From CBDDIP01 sp965229005 (GTDB lineage Bacteria; Actinomycetota; Acidimicrobiia; Acidimicrobiales; Ilumatobacteraceae), in the NCBI GenBank assembly GCA_965229005.1, contig CBDDIP010000002.1, positions 3,038,001-3,102,000 of the forward strand: a stretch of 64,000 nucleotides of DNA, in the 5' to 3' direction. Numbering within the stretch: position 1 is the stretch's first letter; every line of letters begins with the position of its first letter. The notes below the pieces were generated by a model, which had not been told where the DNA came from, searched no databases, and was given only the letters and a program-made list of their open reading frames with translations. Below are positions 20,751-29,095 of the stretch, one piece after another. The translations under genes were made by a program, and so were the position numbers.

Positions 20751-22583
20751 TTAGACCCGCACCTTCTTGTTGTGCTTGCGGCGCTCTTCGAGGCCGAGCC
20801 AGCGCTTGCGGATGCGGATGTTCTTCGGCGTCACCTCGACCAGCTCGTCGTCGGCGATCCACTCGATCGCCGTCTCCAGCGAGTGGATCTTCGGCGCCGG
20901 CAGCTTCACCGCGTCGTCGTGGCTGTGCGTGCGGATGTTGTTCTTCTCCTTCGGACGAACGGCGTTGACCACCATCTCGTCCTCACGAGCGCACTCACCC
21001 ACGACCATGCCTTCGTAGACCTGCTCGCCGGGAGCGATGAAGAACTGGCCGCTCAGCTGCAGCTTGTCCAGCGCGTAGCCGGTGCTCTGACCGATGCGGT
21101 CGGCGACCATCGCACCACCGCGCGAGTCGGGCATCTCGCCGGCCCACGGCATCCACCCGAGGTGGTGCTGGTGCAGAAGGGCGGTGCCGCGCGTCGCGGT
21201 CATCAGCAACGAACGGAAGCCGATCAGGCCGCGGCTCGGGCACTCGAAGGTGACGATCGTGCGGCCGGCGTCGCCGGGCTGCAGGTCGGTGATCCGACCC
21301 TTGCGCGGGGCGAGCTCCTGGGTGACGGTGCCGACGTGCTCGTCGGGGACGTCGCACACGCCGCGCTCCTGCGGCTCGAAGCGCTTGCCGTTGACTTCCT
21401 TGGTGATCACCTCGGGTCGGCTGACCTGCAGCTCGTAGCCCTCACGGCGCATCGCCTCGATGAGCACGGCCAGCTGCAGCTCGCCACGACCGGCGACCTC
21501 GATGACGTCGGGCGAGTCGGTGCTGAACAGCTTGATGCTCACGTTGCCGAGCAGCTCGCGCTCGAGGCGCTCGATCAAGTGGCGGCTGGTGAGGAACTTG
21601 CCGTCCTTGCCGGCGAACGGCGAGGTGTTGACGCCGAACGTCATGCGCAGCACGGGCTCGTCGACGACCAGGCGGGGCAGCGCGACCGGACTGTCGGCGG
21701 CGGCGATCGTGTCGCCGATCTCGACCTCGGGGAACCCGGCGACGACGAACAGGTCGCCGGCACTGAGCGAGTCGACCTCGTTGCGGCTGACGCCTTCGAA
21801 GGCCATCAGCTGGCTGAGCCGGCGCTTCAGCGGCGGCTGGCCTTCGGCGAACTCCTCCTCCAGCAGCGCAACGGTCTCACCACGGCGCATGACCCCGTTG
21901 ACGATGCGACCGATGGCCAGACGGCCGAGGTACTCGCTGGCGTCCAGCGTGGTGACCATCGCCTGCAGCGGCGCGTCGGGATCGCCCTGCGGTGCGGGGA
22001 TGGCTTCGAGGATCGTGTCGAGCAGCGGCGACAGGTCGCCGTCGTCGGCCGGGTAGCCGATGCCGCGCACGGCCTTGCCCTCACGGGCGATGGCCGAGAT
22101 GATCTCGAAGTCGATGTGGTGGTCGCCGGCATCCAGGTCGATGAACAGCTGGTACACCTCGTCCAGCACCTCTTCGGCGCGGGCGTCGTGGCGGTCGACC
22201 TTGTTGATGATGACGATGGCCGGCAGGTCGAGCGCGAGCGCCTTCTGCAGCACGTAGCGGGTCTGCGGCAGCGGACCCTCAGCGGCATCGACGAGCAGGA
22301 GGACGCCGTCGACCATGGTGAGGGCGCGTTCCACCTCGCCGCCGAAGTCGGCGTGGCCGGGCGTGTCGACGAGGTTGATCTTGACCCCCTTCCAGGTGAT
22401 GGAGGCCGCCTTGGCGAGGATGGTGATCCCTCGCTCGCGTTCTTGATCGTTGGAGTCCATCACGCGGTCGACAACCGCTTGGTGGGAGGCAAAAGTGCCA
22501 GTGGCGCGCAGCAGCGCGTCGACGAGGGTGGTCTTCCCATGGTCGACGTGCGCGACGAGGGCGACGTTACGGAGTTGGTTCAT
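20751..22583 (-). CDS. typA: Ribosome-associated GTPase TypA/BipA
   Basis: Translation-factor GTPase needed for ribosome assembly and stress growth. 610 residues from the ATG at 22583, giving the typical MNQLRNVALVAHVDHGKTTL start; a start ten codons earlier lacks any upstream signal. G motifs: AHVDHGKTT (G1), RGITI (G2), DTPGHADF (G3), NKVD (G4). The C-terminal BipA-specific portion includes ATRGTALLHQHHLGW, then LIGFRS and VRPKEKNNIRTHSHDDAV. All domains are present. Confidence 0.96.
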   Translation of the reverse strand: MNQLRNVALVAHVDHGKTTLVDALLRATGTFASHQAVVDRVMDSNDQERERGITILAKAASITWKGVKINLVDTPGHADFGGEVERALTMVDGVLLLVDAAEGPLPQTRYVLQKALALDLPAIVIINKVDRHDARAEEVLDEVYQLFIDLDAGDHHIDFEIISAIAREGKAVRGIGYPADDGDLSPLLDTILEAIPAPQGDPDAPLQAMVTTLDASEYLGRLAIGRIVNGVMRRGETVALLEEEFAEGQPPLKRRLSQLMAFEGVSRNEVDSLSAGDLFVVAGFPEVEIGDTIAAADSPVALPRLVVDEPVLRMTFGVNTSPFAGKDGKFLTSRHLIERLERELLGNVSIKLFSTDSPDVIEVAGRGELQLAVLIEAMRREGYELQVSRPEVITKEVNGKRFEPQERGVCDVPDEHVGTVTQELAPRKGRITDLQPGDAGRTIVTFECPSRGLIGFRSLLMTATRGTALLHQHHLGWMPWAGEMPDSRGGAMVADRIGQSTGYALDKLQLSGQFFIAPGEQVYEGMVVGECAREDEMVVNAVRPKEKNNIRTHSHDDAVKLPAPKIHSLETAIEWIADDELVEVTPKNIRIRKRWLGLEERRKHNKKVRV

Positions 22584-22648
22584 GTCTTCTTGGGGGTTGT
22601 TGGGGGCGGCCATCCGCGCGTGCGCACAGGGACCGCCACGCCGGCGGG

Positions 22649-22840
22649 TCAGTCGTCGGGATCGTCCGGGTCGTCGTCATCATCGAACGTGACGCCGTAC
22701 TTCTCCGCGAGCGCGGCGTACTCATCGTCCTGTGTTTGTTCCTGATGACCATGTCCGCCGAGTCCCAGATCGAATGCGCTGGGACCTGCTTGCTTGAGCT
22801 TTCTCGCCTCTTCGAAGCGGCGATGACGACCCTTCTTCAC
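22649..22840 (-). CDS. Small basic-acidic protein, DUF3073-like
   Basis: 63 residues from a GTG at 22840 preceded by GGGAG at suitable spacing. The N-terminus is strongly basic (KKGRHRRFEEARKLKQ), the C-terminus almost all Asp. This charge pattern with an EYAALAEKYG motif resembles the DUF3073 small proteins of actinobacteria; assignment tentative. It is upstream of typA on the same strand with a 65-bp gap, so the two may be co-transcribed. Confidence 0.55.
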   Translation of the reverse strand: MKKGRHRRFEEARKLKQAGPSAFDLGLGGHGHQEQTQDDEYAALAEKYGVTFDDDDDPDDPDD

Positions 22841-22935
22841 GGTAGGGCTCCCGAACTAGAGATCTGACATTGCAGGTCAGTGTACCGGTTGCGACCTCCA
22901 ACACGTGGATCGGGAATGGCGCGTATGGTTTCCGG

Positions 22936-24489
22936 ATGCCCGCTCCCTCCCCGCTCCCCTGGTGGCGGACGGCGGTCGTCTACCAGGTGTATCCGCGCAG
23001 CTTCGCCGACGCGAGCGGTCCGGATGGCAGCCCGGACGGGGTCGGCGACCTGTTGGGGCTGATCTCACGGCTCGACCACCTTGCGTGGCTCGGGATCGAC
23101 GCAGTGTGGCTCTCCCCCATCTTTCGGTCGCCGATGGCCGACTTCGGCTACGACATCAGCGACTTCTGCGACGTCGATCCGCTGTTCGGCACCCTCGCCG
23201 ACATGGACCGGCTGATCGCCGAGGCACACGAACGGGGGATTCGGATCATCCTGGACTGGGTGCCGAACCACACCAGCATCGAGCACCCGTGGTTCGTCGA
23301 GAGCCGACGCGACCGGACCAACCCCAAGGCTGGCTGGTACGTGTGGCGCGACGAGCCGGCCAACAACTGGATGGCGGCGTTTCCGCTCGGCGAGACGGTG
23401 TGGCAGTTCGATGAGCAGCGCGGCCAGCACTACCTGCGCTGCTTCCTGGCTGAGCAGCCCGACCTCGACTGGGACAACCCGGAGGTCGAAGCGGCGATGC
23501 ACGACACGCTGCGCTTCTGGCTCGACCGCGGCATCGACGGGTTCCGCATGGATGTCGTCCACCTCATCGGCAAAGAACTCGAGTGCGACGATCCTCCTGC
23601 CGCTGTGGCCAAGAACCGGCCGCACGTGCCGTTCAACGACGTGCCGGTGACCCACGAGCGGCTGCGTCGGATCCGCGGCGTGCTCGACGAGTACTCCGGC
23701 GATCGCACCAGCGTGGGCGAGGTGTACCTGCTCGACGAGGCGGCGATGGCGACGTACTACGGCAACGGCGACGAGCTGCACATGAGCTTCAACTTCTCGT
23801 TCCTGTGGTCGCCGTGGGATCCGGCCGAGCTGCGCCGGCGGATCGGTGCCACGCTCGGGCACCTCCGGGCGCTCCAGGCATCGCCGACCTGGACGCTCTC
23901 CAACCACGACGTGCCCCGCCACCGCACCCGCTACGGCGGTGACGAGCTGGACGCACGAATCGCGGCGGTGCTGCTGATGACGCTGCCGGGTACGCCGTTC
24001 ATCTACCAGGGTGAGGAGCTCGGCCTGCTCGACGCCGACGTGCCCGCCGAGCGTCAGGTCGACCCGGGACTGCGCGACGGCTGCCGCGCTCCCATCCCCT
24101 GGACCGCTGCGGCCGACCACGGGTGGCCCGCCGACCCGTGGCTGCCGTTCCCGCCGGAGTGCGACGAGCGCAACGTCGAAGCACAGCTCGCCGAGCCCGG
24201 CTCGATGCTGCACTGGTACCGCCGGCTGATCGAGATGCGACGAGCGCATCCGGTGTTCGCCGAGGCCGACCTGGAGCTGATCGGCGACGAACACACGCTG
24301 GCGTACCGCTATCTGGATGGCGACGGTGGCGAGCTCGTGGTCGTCATCAACCCGACGCCGGAACCGGTGTCGGCCGCCGGAGGGCTGAGTGGGATGCGGG
24401 TGCTGCTGTGCACCGATCCGACGTTGGAGGGCACCGTCATCGCCGATGACTTCCCTGCGCGCAGCGCGGTGATCGCGACCCGTTCGTGA
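22936..24489 (+). CDS. GH13 alpha-glucosidase / oligo-1,6-glucosidase-like
   Basis: Hydrolyses or transfers alpha-glucosyl units; cytoplasmic. 517 residues from the ATG at 22936. The catalytic triad is complete: nucleophile Asp206 in GFRMDVVH, acid/base Glu262 in VGEVYLL and Asp325 in SNHDVPRH. YQVYPRSFAD near the start and DWVPNHTS (region I) are those of GH13 alpha-glucosidases; substrate among maltose, isomaltose, trehalose or sucrose cannot be fixed. A TATGGT hexamer (22924-22929) ends 6 nt before the ATG, suggesting a leaderless transcript. The orphan ParA gene follows after 4 bp. Confidence 0.9.
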   Translation: MPAPSPLPWWRTAVVYQVYPRSFADASGPDGSPDGVGDLLGLISRLDHLAWLGIDAVWLSPIFRSPMADFGYDISDFCDVDPLFGTLADMDRLIAEAHERGIRIILDWVPNHTSIEHPWFVESRRDRTNPKAGWYVWRDEPANNWMAAFPLGETVWQFDEQRGQHYLRCFLAEQPDLDWDNPEVEAAMHDTLRFWLDRGIDGFRMDVVHLIGKELECDDPPAAVAKNRPHVPFNDVPVTHERLRRIRGVLDEYSGDRTSVGEVYLLDEAAMATYYGNGDELHMSFNFSFLWSPWDPAELRRRIGATLGHLRALQASPTWTLSNHDVPRHRTRYGGDELDARIAAVLLMTLPGTPFIYQGEELGLLDADVPAERQVDPGLRDGCRAPIPWTAAADHGWPADPWLPFPPECDERNVEAQLAEPGSMLHWYRRLIEMRRAHPVFAEADLELIGDEHTLAYRYLDGDGGELVVVINPTPEPVSAAGGLSGMRVLLCTDPTLEGTVIADDFPARSAVIATRS

Positions 24490-24493
24490 GAAC

Positions 24494-25270
24494 ATGGCCT
24501 CGATGGGGCATGTCGTTGCGATCTTGAATCAGAAGGGCGGGGTCGGCAAGACCACGGTGACGTTGGGGTTGGCGTCGGCGGCGATGCACGCCGGCCACCG
24601 GGTGCTGGTGGTCGATCTCGACCCTCAGGCCTCGAGCACGTGGGTGCTCGGCATCGACCCGGTGATGGCCGACACGTCGACCGCCGAGGTGATGGGCAAG
24701 GTGGCCATGACCCAGGCGATGGTGCCGTCCACGTGGGGCGGCGAGATCTGGGTGATCCCCGCGTCGAGCCGCTTGCAGGCACGCGAGCAGGGCACGCCGG
24801 CACGGTTGCGCGAGGCGATCGCCGAGGTGGCTGACCAGTTCGACGCGGTGCTCATCGACTGCCCTCCGTCGCTCGGCAACCTGACGATCAGTGGGCTCAC
24901 CGCCGCCGACCACGCACTGATCGTCGTCGATCCGTCGGCGCTCGGGCTGCGTGGCATCGGCGCAGTGGCTGACGTCGTCGACGAGGTGTGGGACCTGCAC
25001 AACCCGACGCTGGAGCTGACGGGCGTCGTCGTCAACAAGGTCCCCGCTGTCAGCGGCGAAGCCGATCGGCGCTACGACGAGCTCGTCCGGATCGTCGGCA
25101 AGAAGGCGATCTGGCAGCCGGTCGTGCCACAGCGAGTGATCGTCAACCAGGCCGTCGGCGAGCGCCGGCCGATCCACTCCTACGGCGCTCGATCGGCAGA
25201 CGTGGCCGACGTCTTCGATCGTCTGTGGGCGAAGCTGCGACGCGTCGTCCGCGACCCGAAGCCGCACTGA
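24494..25270 (+). CDS. ParA/MinD-family P-loop ATPase without adjacent ParB
   Basis: 258 residues. Deviant Walker A QKGGVGKTT (13-21) with the signature lysine, DLDPQAS as the A' motif and DAVLIDCPPSLG as Walker B. Such ATPases position chromosomes, plasmids or other cargo on the nucleoid or membrane. No parB-like gene is next to it, and it is not at a recognisable origin, so it is an orphan whose cargo is unknown. Starts at 24494 or 24503 are both possible. It converges on rnd with 9 bp between. Confidence 0.88.
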   Translation: MASMGHVVAILNQKGGVGKTTVTLGLASAAMHAGHRVLVVDLDPQASSTWVLGIDPVMADTSTAEVMGKVAMTQAMVPSTWGGEIWVIPASSRLQAREQGTPARLREAIAEVADQFDAVLIDCPPSLGNLTISGLTAADHALIVVDPSALGLRGIGAVADVVDEVWDLHNPTLELTGVVVNKVPAVSGEADRRYDELVRIVGKKAIWQPVVPQRVIVNQAVGERRPIHSYGARSADVADVFDRLWAKLRRVVRDPKPH

Positions 25271-25279
25271 CCGGTTCGG

Positions 25280-26437
25280 TCAGAGCTCGATCAGGCGCAG
25301 GCCGCCAGGGCCGTCGCCGGCCGACGGTTCGAACGTGAGCGCGGCCTTGCCATCGACGAGGCGCTGCACGCGATCGCCGACGAGGTGGGCGCGCCACCCC
25401 AACGCCAAGCGGGCGTCGGCATCGCCACGGAGCAGCGCGACGAGATCGTTGCGCGTCGCCAGCAGCGCGGTGTCGATGCGCTCGCGGCGCGCGAGATCGC
25501 TGATCCAGGCGGACACGAGCGTCACGGCCGGTCGCAGCTGACGGTCGAGCTCGTCGCCGTCGCCCACCGGCAGCTCGACCTCCGAGCGCATGCCCTCCTC
25601 GACGGCGGCGAGGATCTCCTTGGCGATCGCACCCCGGGTGTGGCGATCATCGACACCCCGCGACTGGGCGAGGTCGGCGGTGGTGCGCGGCTGCTTCTGG
25701 GCGATGCCGAGGATGGCCAGATCCGGCAGCACCTGGCGAACCGGCGAGTCGATGCTCATCGCCCGGCGCTCGCGCCAGGCCGCGACGGCGCGAGCGACGC
25801 TGCGTGCACGCGGGCGCAGGGTGCGAACGTCCTTCAGCCGCAACCACGCCTGCTCCGGGTCACCGACGCCGACGGGGCGCGTGCGCAGCTCCTCGCACGC
25901 CTCCGACACCCAGTCCGTGCGATCGATGGCGGCGAGCTTCTCGTCCATCCGATCCTGCAGCGCGAAGAGGTGCGCCACGTCGGCGGCTGCGTACTCGCAC
26001 TGCTCGGGCGACAGCGGACGTCGCAGCCAGTCGGTGAGGCGATCACCCTTGGCCGCCGTGACGCGCAGCTCGGTCTGCAGCAGCGAGACCAGGGATGGCG
26101 TGCTGTACCCGATGAACCCGGCGGCCAACTGCGTGTCGTAGAGCCGCTGCGGTACCGCACCGCATGCGTGCATCATCACGTCGAGGTCCTGCTGCGCGGC
26201 GTGCAGCACCGCCAGCGACGGCCCTTCGAGCAGGCGGCGCAGGATGCTCATGTCGCACTTCAACGGATCGACGAGGACGATCTCGTGCTCGTCGGCGAGC
26301 TGCAGCAGTGCCAGCTTGGGGAAGTACGTGCGCTCGCGGTGGAACTCTGTGTCCAGCGCGTATCGGGGTGCTTCGTTGAGCCGGTCGACGACCTCAGCGA
26401 ACTCTCGATCGGTCTCGATCCAGCGACCTGCTGTCAC
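25280..26437 (-). CDS. rnd: Ribonuclease D
   Basis: 3'-5' exoribonuclease that trims tRNA and small RNA 3' ends. 385 residues from a GTG that overlaps the rhodanese stop. The DEDDy exonuclease motifs are intact: Asp29/Glu31 in DTEFHRE, Asp in AAQQDLDV, and Tyr/Asp in YAAADVAHL. One or two HRDC-like helical regions follow (residues about 200-285 and 300-385). Bacterial RNase D of this length with HRDC domains is usual in actinobacteria. Confidence 0.92.
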   Translation of the reverse strand: MTAGRWIETDREFAEVVDRLNEAPRYALDTEFHRERTYFPKLALLQLADEHEIVLVDPLKCDMSILRRLLEGPSLAVLHAAQQDLDVMMHACGAVPQRLYDTQLAAGFIGYSTPSLVSLLQTELRVTAAKGDRLTDWLRRPLSPEQCEYAAADVAHLFALQDRMDEKLAAIDRTDWVSEACEELRTRPVGVGDPEQAWLRLKDVRTLRPRARSVARAVAAWRERRAMSIDSPVRQVLPDLAILGIAQKQPRTTADLAQSRGVDDRHTRGAIAKEILAAVEEGMRSEVELPVGDGDELDRQLRPAVTLVSAWISDLARRERIDTALLATRNDLVALLRGDADARLALGWRAHLVGDRVQRLVDGKAALTFEPSAGDGPGGLRLIEL

Positions 26438-26757
26438 GCAGGCTGATCTCCGGTGACGGTGGACCGCCCGCTGATCTGCCAGGCCATGGTGCCGCCGGCG
26501 ACGTTGATCGCCTCGACGTCATGCGTGGCGAGCAGTTCGCACGCTCGCATGCTGCGAGCGCCGCTTCGACAGATGACGTATGCCGGACCCTCGCCGCGGA
26601 AGGCGTCGACGTTGTCGGCGACCGTGCCGAGCGGGATCAGCACGGCTCCGGGCACGTGCCCATCGGTGTACTCGTCCGGTTCACGAACGTCGAGCACACG
26701 GGCGCCTGACGCCATCGCTGCCTCGAGTTCGTCCACGCTGACCTCGTCGATCGACAT
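26434..26757 (-). CDS. Single-domain rhodanese-like sulfurtransferase
   Basis: 107 residues forming one rhodanese domain. LDVREPDEYTDGHVPGA is the N-terminal signature and Cys63 in VICRSGARS is the persulfide-forming active-site cysteine. It shares a 4-bp GTGA overlap with rnd and follows mobA by 9 bp. A sulfurtransferase next to MobA may hint at molybdenum-cofactor or tRNA thiolation chemistry, but that is inference only. Confidence 0.88.
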   Translation of the reverse strand: MSIDEVSVDELEAAMASGARVLDVREPDEYTDGHVPGAVLIPLGTVADNVDAFRGEGPAYVICRSGARSMRACELLATHDVEAINVAGGTMAWQISGRSTVTGDQPA

Positions 26758-26766
26758 CGGGCCACG

Positions 26767-27357
26767 CTACCGCGACGGTCGCGGATCGCCCTCCCCGGCC
26801 GGAGGGGCGTCGTTCAGGTCCTCGGGCCGGTTCACGTTCAGCGCACTCGACGCGTCGATGGGCACCTCGGCCACGGCAACGTGTTCGAAGAGCGCTCTGA
26901 CCCGGCGCTCCCCTGCCTCGAACATCTGCCGCACGATCTCCTCGGTGTCCCGATGCCACATGGCGATCAGCGGCTGACGCCCATCGGAGGTCGCCACGAC
27001 GACGCCGGTCCCGATCGCACTCATCGCATCGACCAACGTCCGAGCCGAGGTCGGCGAGAACCACGGCATGTCGCATGCGACGACGAGCGTCGCGTCGGTG
27101 GCGGTGTGTGCGAGCGCGGTGAGGATGCCCCCGACCGGACCCTCCCCGGGCCACACATCGAGCACGACGTCGCTCAGACCTGTTGCTCGCAACGCCTCGC
27201 GATCGCCACCGACCGCGAACACCGGTGCGCAGCCTCCGAGCTCGAGCGACCGCGCCACACGGACCGCCATCGCGGTGCCGTCAACGGGCAGGGTGGCCTT
27301 GTCGCGGCCCATGCGACGGCTGGCGCCGCCGCACAGGACGGCGCCGGCGATCAACAT
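26767..27357 (-). CDS. mobA: Molybdenum cofactor guanylyltransferase
   Basis: Transfers GMP to molybdopterin to make the MGD cofactor. 196 residues from the ATG at 27357. The nucleotidyltransferase signature LCGGASRRMGRDKA is near residue 8, DVWPGEGPVGGI follows, and the Mg-binding VACDMPWFSP motif is present. The C-terminus, with LNVNRPEDL, is typical of MobA. No other molybdopterin genes are in the window. Confidence 0.88.
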   Translation of the reverse strand: MLIAGAVLCGGASRRMGRDKATLPVDGTAMAVRVARSLELGGCAPVFAVGGDREALRATGLSDVVLDVWPGEGPVGGILTALAHTATDATLVVACDMPWFSPTSARTLVDAMSAIGTGVVVATSDGRQPLIAMWHRDTEEIVRQMFEAGERRVRALFEHVAVAEVPIDASSALNVNRPEDLNDAPPAGEGDPRPSR

Positions 27358-27376
27358 GCTCGTGGAGCGGAGCGTG

Positions 27377-27820
27377 TCAGCGCAGCTCGTCGGGGAGGCC
27401 CGACGGATCGAGTTGGTTGAAGAACATCCCGATGCGGTCGGCCTCGTCGTCCTCGCCGATGGCCGCAGCCATGCGGCCGAGCCCGACCAGGTTGCGCAGG
27501 AACCCACGGTTCGTCTCGTCGGCCCAACGCACGTAGCCGGAGCCACGCCAACCGTTGGCTCGCAGCGCGTCGAGCCCACGGTGGTAGCCGACGCGATACG
27601 CGGCGTAGCGGTCCATCGTGTCGCGGCCGAGGTCGCCGAGCGCTGCCCACGCGAGCAACGAGCGAGGATGCCGCGCGGTGGCCGCGGCCACGAGGGCACG
27701 ACGATCCGGTTCGGCCGCGGCCAAGGCCTGCGCCAGCTCGTGACGAACCGCGGCGTCCTCTTCGGGGAGCACGGTGCGCGGTGGCCCCTGCGTGGACATC
27801 TGGATCGGTCGATCACTCAC
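27377..27820 (-). CDS. DUF3151 family protein
   Basis: 147 residues from a GTG at 27820 (an ATG at 27799 is the alternative; neither has a good Shine-Dalgarno). The stretch DRYAAYRVGYHRGLDALR, followed by GWRGSGYVRW and NRGFLRNL, is the hallmark of DUF3151, found almost only in actinobacteria and of unknown function. No signal peptide or membrane helix. It is upstream of mobA by 19 bp, in the same unit. Confidence 0.85.
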   Translation of the reverse strand: MSDRPIQMSTQGPPRTVLPEEDAAVRHELAQALAAAEPDRRALVAAATARHPRSLLAWAALGDLGRDTMDRYAAYRVGYHRGLDALRANGWRGSGYVRWADETNRGFLRNLVGLGRMAAAIGEDDEADRIGMFFNQLDPSGLPDELR

Positions 27821-27851
27821 GAGGGGCAACGCTACGACCTAGGGTTCGACC

Positions 27852-28133
27852 ATGGTCGCGCTCGGTTTGGAATTCGCCAAGAACCTCGCCATCGTGGTCG
27901 CGATCGCGTTCGGCATCTCGGCGATCGTGTCGATCTGGGCCGTCAAGAACATCACCTCCAAGCTGCTGGCCATCCTCATCCTCGGCGGCATCGCGCTCGG
28001 TGCGTGGACGCAGCGACGCAACCTGGAGAGCTGCGCTGATCAGGTCCGTGCCCGCGTCGAGGTCGGCGACACTGGCGAGCTGACGTGCACGTTCTTCGGC
28101 ACCGACGTGAAGGTGCCGTCCGCCAACTCGTGA
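27852..28133 (+). CDS. Small membrane protein
   Basis: 93 residues with two adjacent hydrophobic helices (about 9-30 and 36-52), then a polar tail with two Cys (CADQVR and LTCTFFG). No family is recognised. A TAGGGT hexamer at 27840-27845 ends 6 nt before the ATG, so the gene appears to be read from a leaderless promoter divergent from DUF3151. It is followed after 7 bp by another small membrane protein. Confidence 0.6.
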   Translation: MVALGLEFAKNLAIVVAIAFGISAIVSIWAVKNITSKLLAILILGGIALGAWTQRRNLESCADQVRARVEVGDTGELTCTFFGTDVKVPSANS

Positions 28134-28140
28134 GCACCCG

Positions 28141-28332
28141 ATGACCGCCGAGCGCACGCCACGATCGTTGTTGGCGACGCTCGTCGGCTACGTCCTCGTC
28201 GCGATCATCGCCTGGGTTTTGCTGCGGTTCGTCCTCGGCACGATCTTCTGGCTCATCCGCACGGTCATCGTCGTCCTCGTGATCGGCGGACTGCTCGCGC
28301 TCTACCTCAGCCTCAAGACCCCGAAGGACTAG
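28141..28332 (+). CDS. Small membrane protein (63 residues)
   Basis: Two hydrophobic helices (about 11-31 and 33-56) with a short polar N-terminus and a Lys-rich end; no family recognised. It follows the previous small membrane gene by 7 bp, and the pair probably forms one unit. Its last 20 bases overlap the end of the convergent alpha/beta hydrolase gene. Confidence 0.55.
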   Translation: MTAERTPRSLLATLVGYVLVAIIAWVLLRFVLGTIFWLIRTVIVVLVIGGLLALYLSLKTPKD

Positions 28333-29095
28333 CGACGGCGGCCCACTCGCCTCCGGCGGCGCGAAGCAGTGGGACCATGAGCTCGTCGTGGAACTGGGCG
28401 GCTTCACGGAGCGGGGCGTCGTGGTGGCAGCCGCTGAGCTCGATCAGCGTCGAGTCGGGAAACTGGCCGTGCACGTGCTTCATGCCCATCGTGTGGTGTG
28501 CGGCGCCGAGCGTGCCGTGACCGAGCACCACCGGACAGGTGATGTCGGCGGCGTGCCAGGGCTGTTCGAGCCGCAGGTCGCTCAGCTCGCCGACCATGGC
28601 GATGCCCTCGCGGCGACGGGTGGCGCGCGTCCCTTTGGGCAACGACTCCCAGCGCTCCTCGCCGATCATCCGTCGCATGAACCGCTCGGCCGCCTCCTCC
28701 GGTTGACCGGAGGTCGCCACCGCCTGCGCGCCAGCGGTGCTGCCCGGCCACCAGGGCTCCCACGACAGCGGTGTCTCGTACATCGCCACGGCCGCAACGA
28801 GGTCGGGTCGGCGCGCCGCCGCGGCCATCGTCACGTTGCCGCCGTAGCTGTGCCCGAACAGCACGGCTCGTCGTTCGTCGAGCAGCGCGATCAGGTCGTC
28901 GACCTGTGCCGTCATCGTGAACGGTCCGTCGCACGGCACCGATCGTCCGTAGCCGCGACGGTCGTAGCGCAGCACCCGGTAGCGGTCGTCGAGACGGCGA
29001 CTGAGCTTCAACATGCCGGCGGACCGATCCATCGACCCGTGCACCACGACCACCAGTGGGGCGTCGTCGGGCCCCGCCTCTTCGTTCCAGATCAC
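28313..29095 (-). CDS. Alpha/beta-fold hydrolase
   Basis: 260 residues from a GTG at 29095 overlapping the pyk stop. Fold marks: VVVVHGSMD as the oxyanion-side loop, the nucleophile elbow GHSYGG (Ser), and a closing histidine in GCHHDAPLREA. A Met/Arg-rich cap (MRRMIGEERW) lies between. The substrate is unknown. It is coupled to pyruvate kinase by position only. Confidence 0.82.
   Translation of the reverse strand: MIWNEEAGPDDAPLVVVVHGSMDRSAGMLKLSRRLDDRYRVLRYDRRGYGRSVPCDGPFTMTAQVDDLIALLDERRAVLFGHSYGGNVTMAAAARRPDLVAAVAMYETPLSWEPWWPGSTAGAQAVATSGQPEEAAERFMRRMIGEERWESLPKGTRATRRREGIAMVGELSDLRLEQPWHAADITCPVVLGHGTLGAAHHTMGMKHVHGQFPDSTLIELSGCHHDAPLREAAQFHDELMVPLLRAAGGEWAAVASPSGS

Noticed and set aside
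22861..22885. CTGAC-N7-GTCAG as an operator for the GH13 gene.
   Set aside because: The arms are only 5 bp and there is no adjacent regulator; too weak to list as a site.
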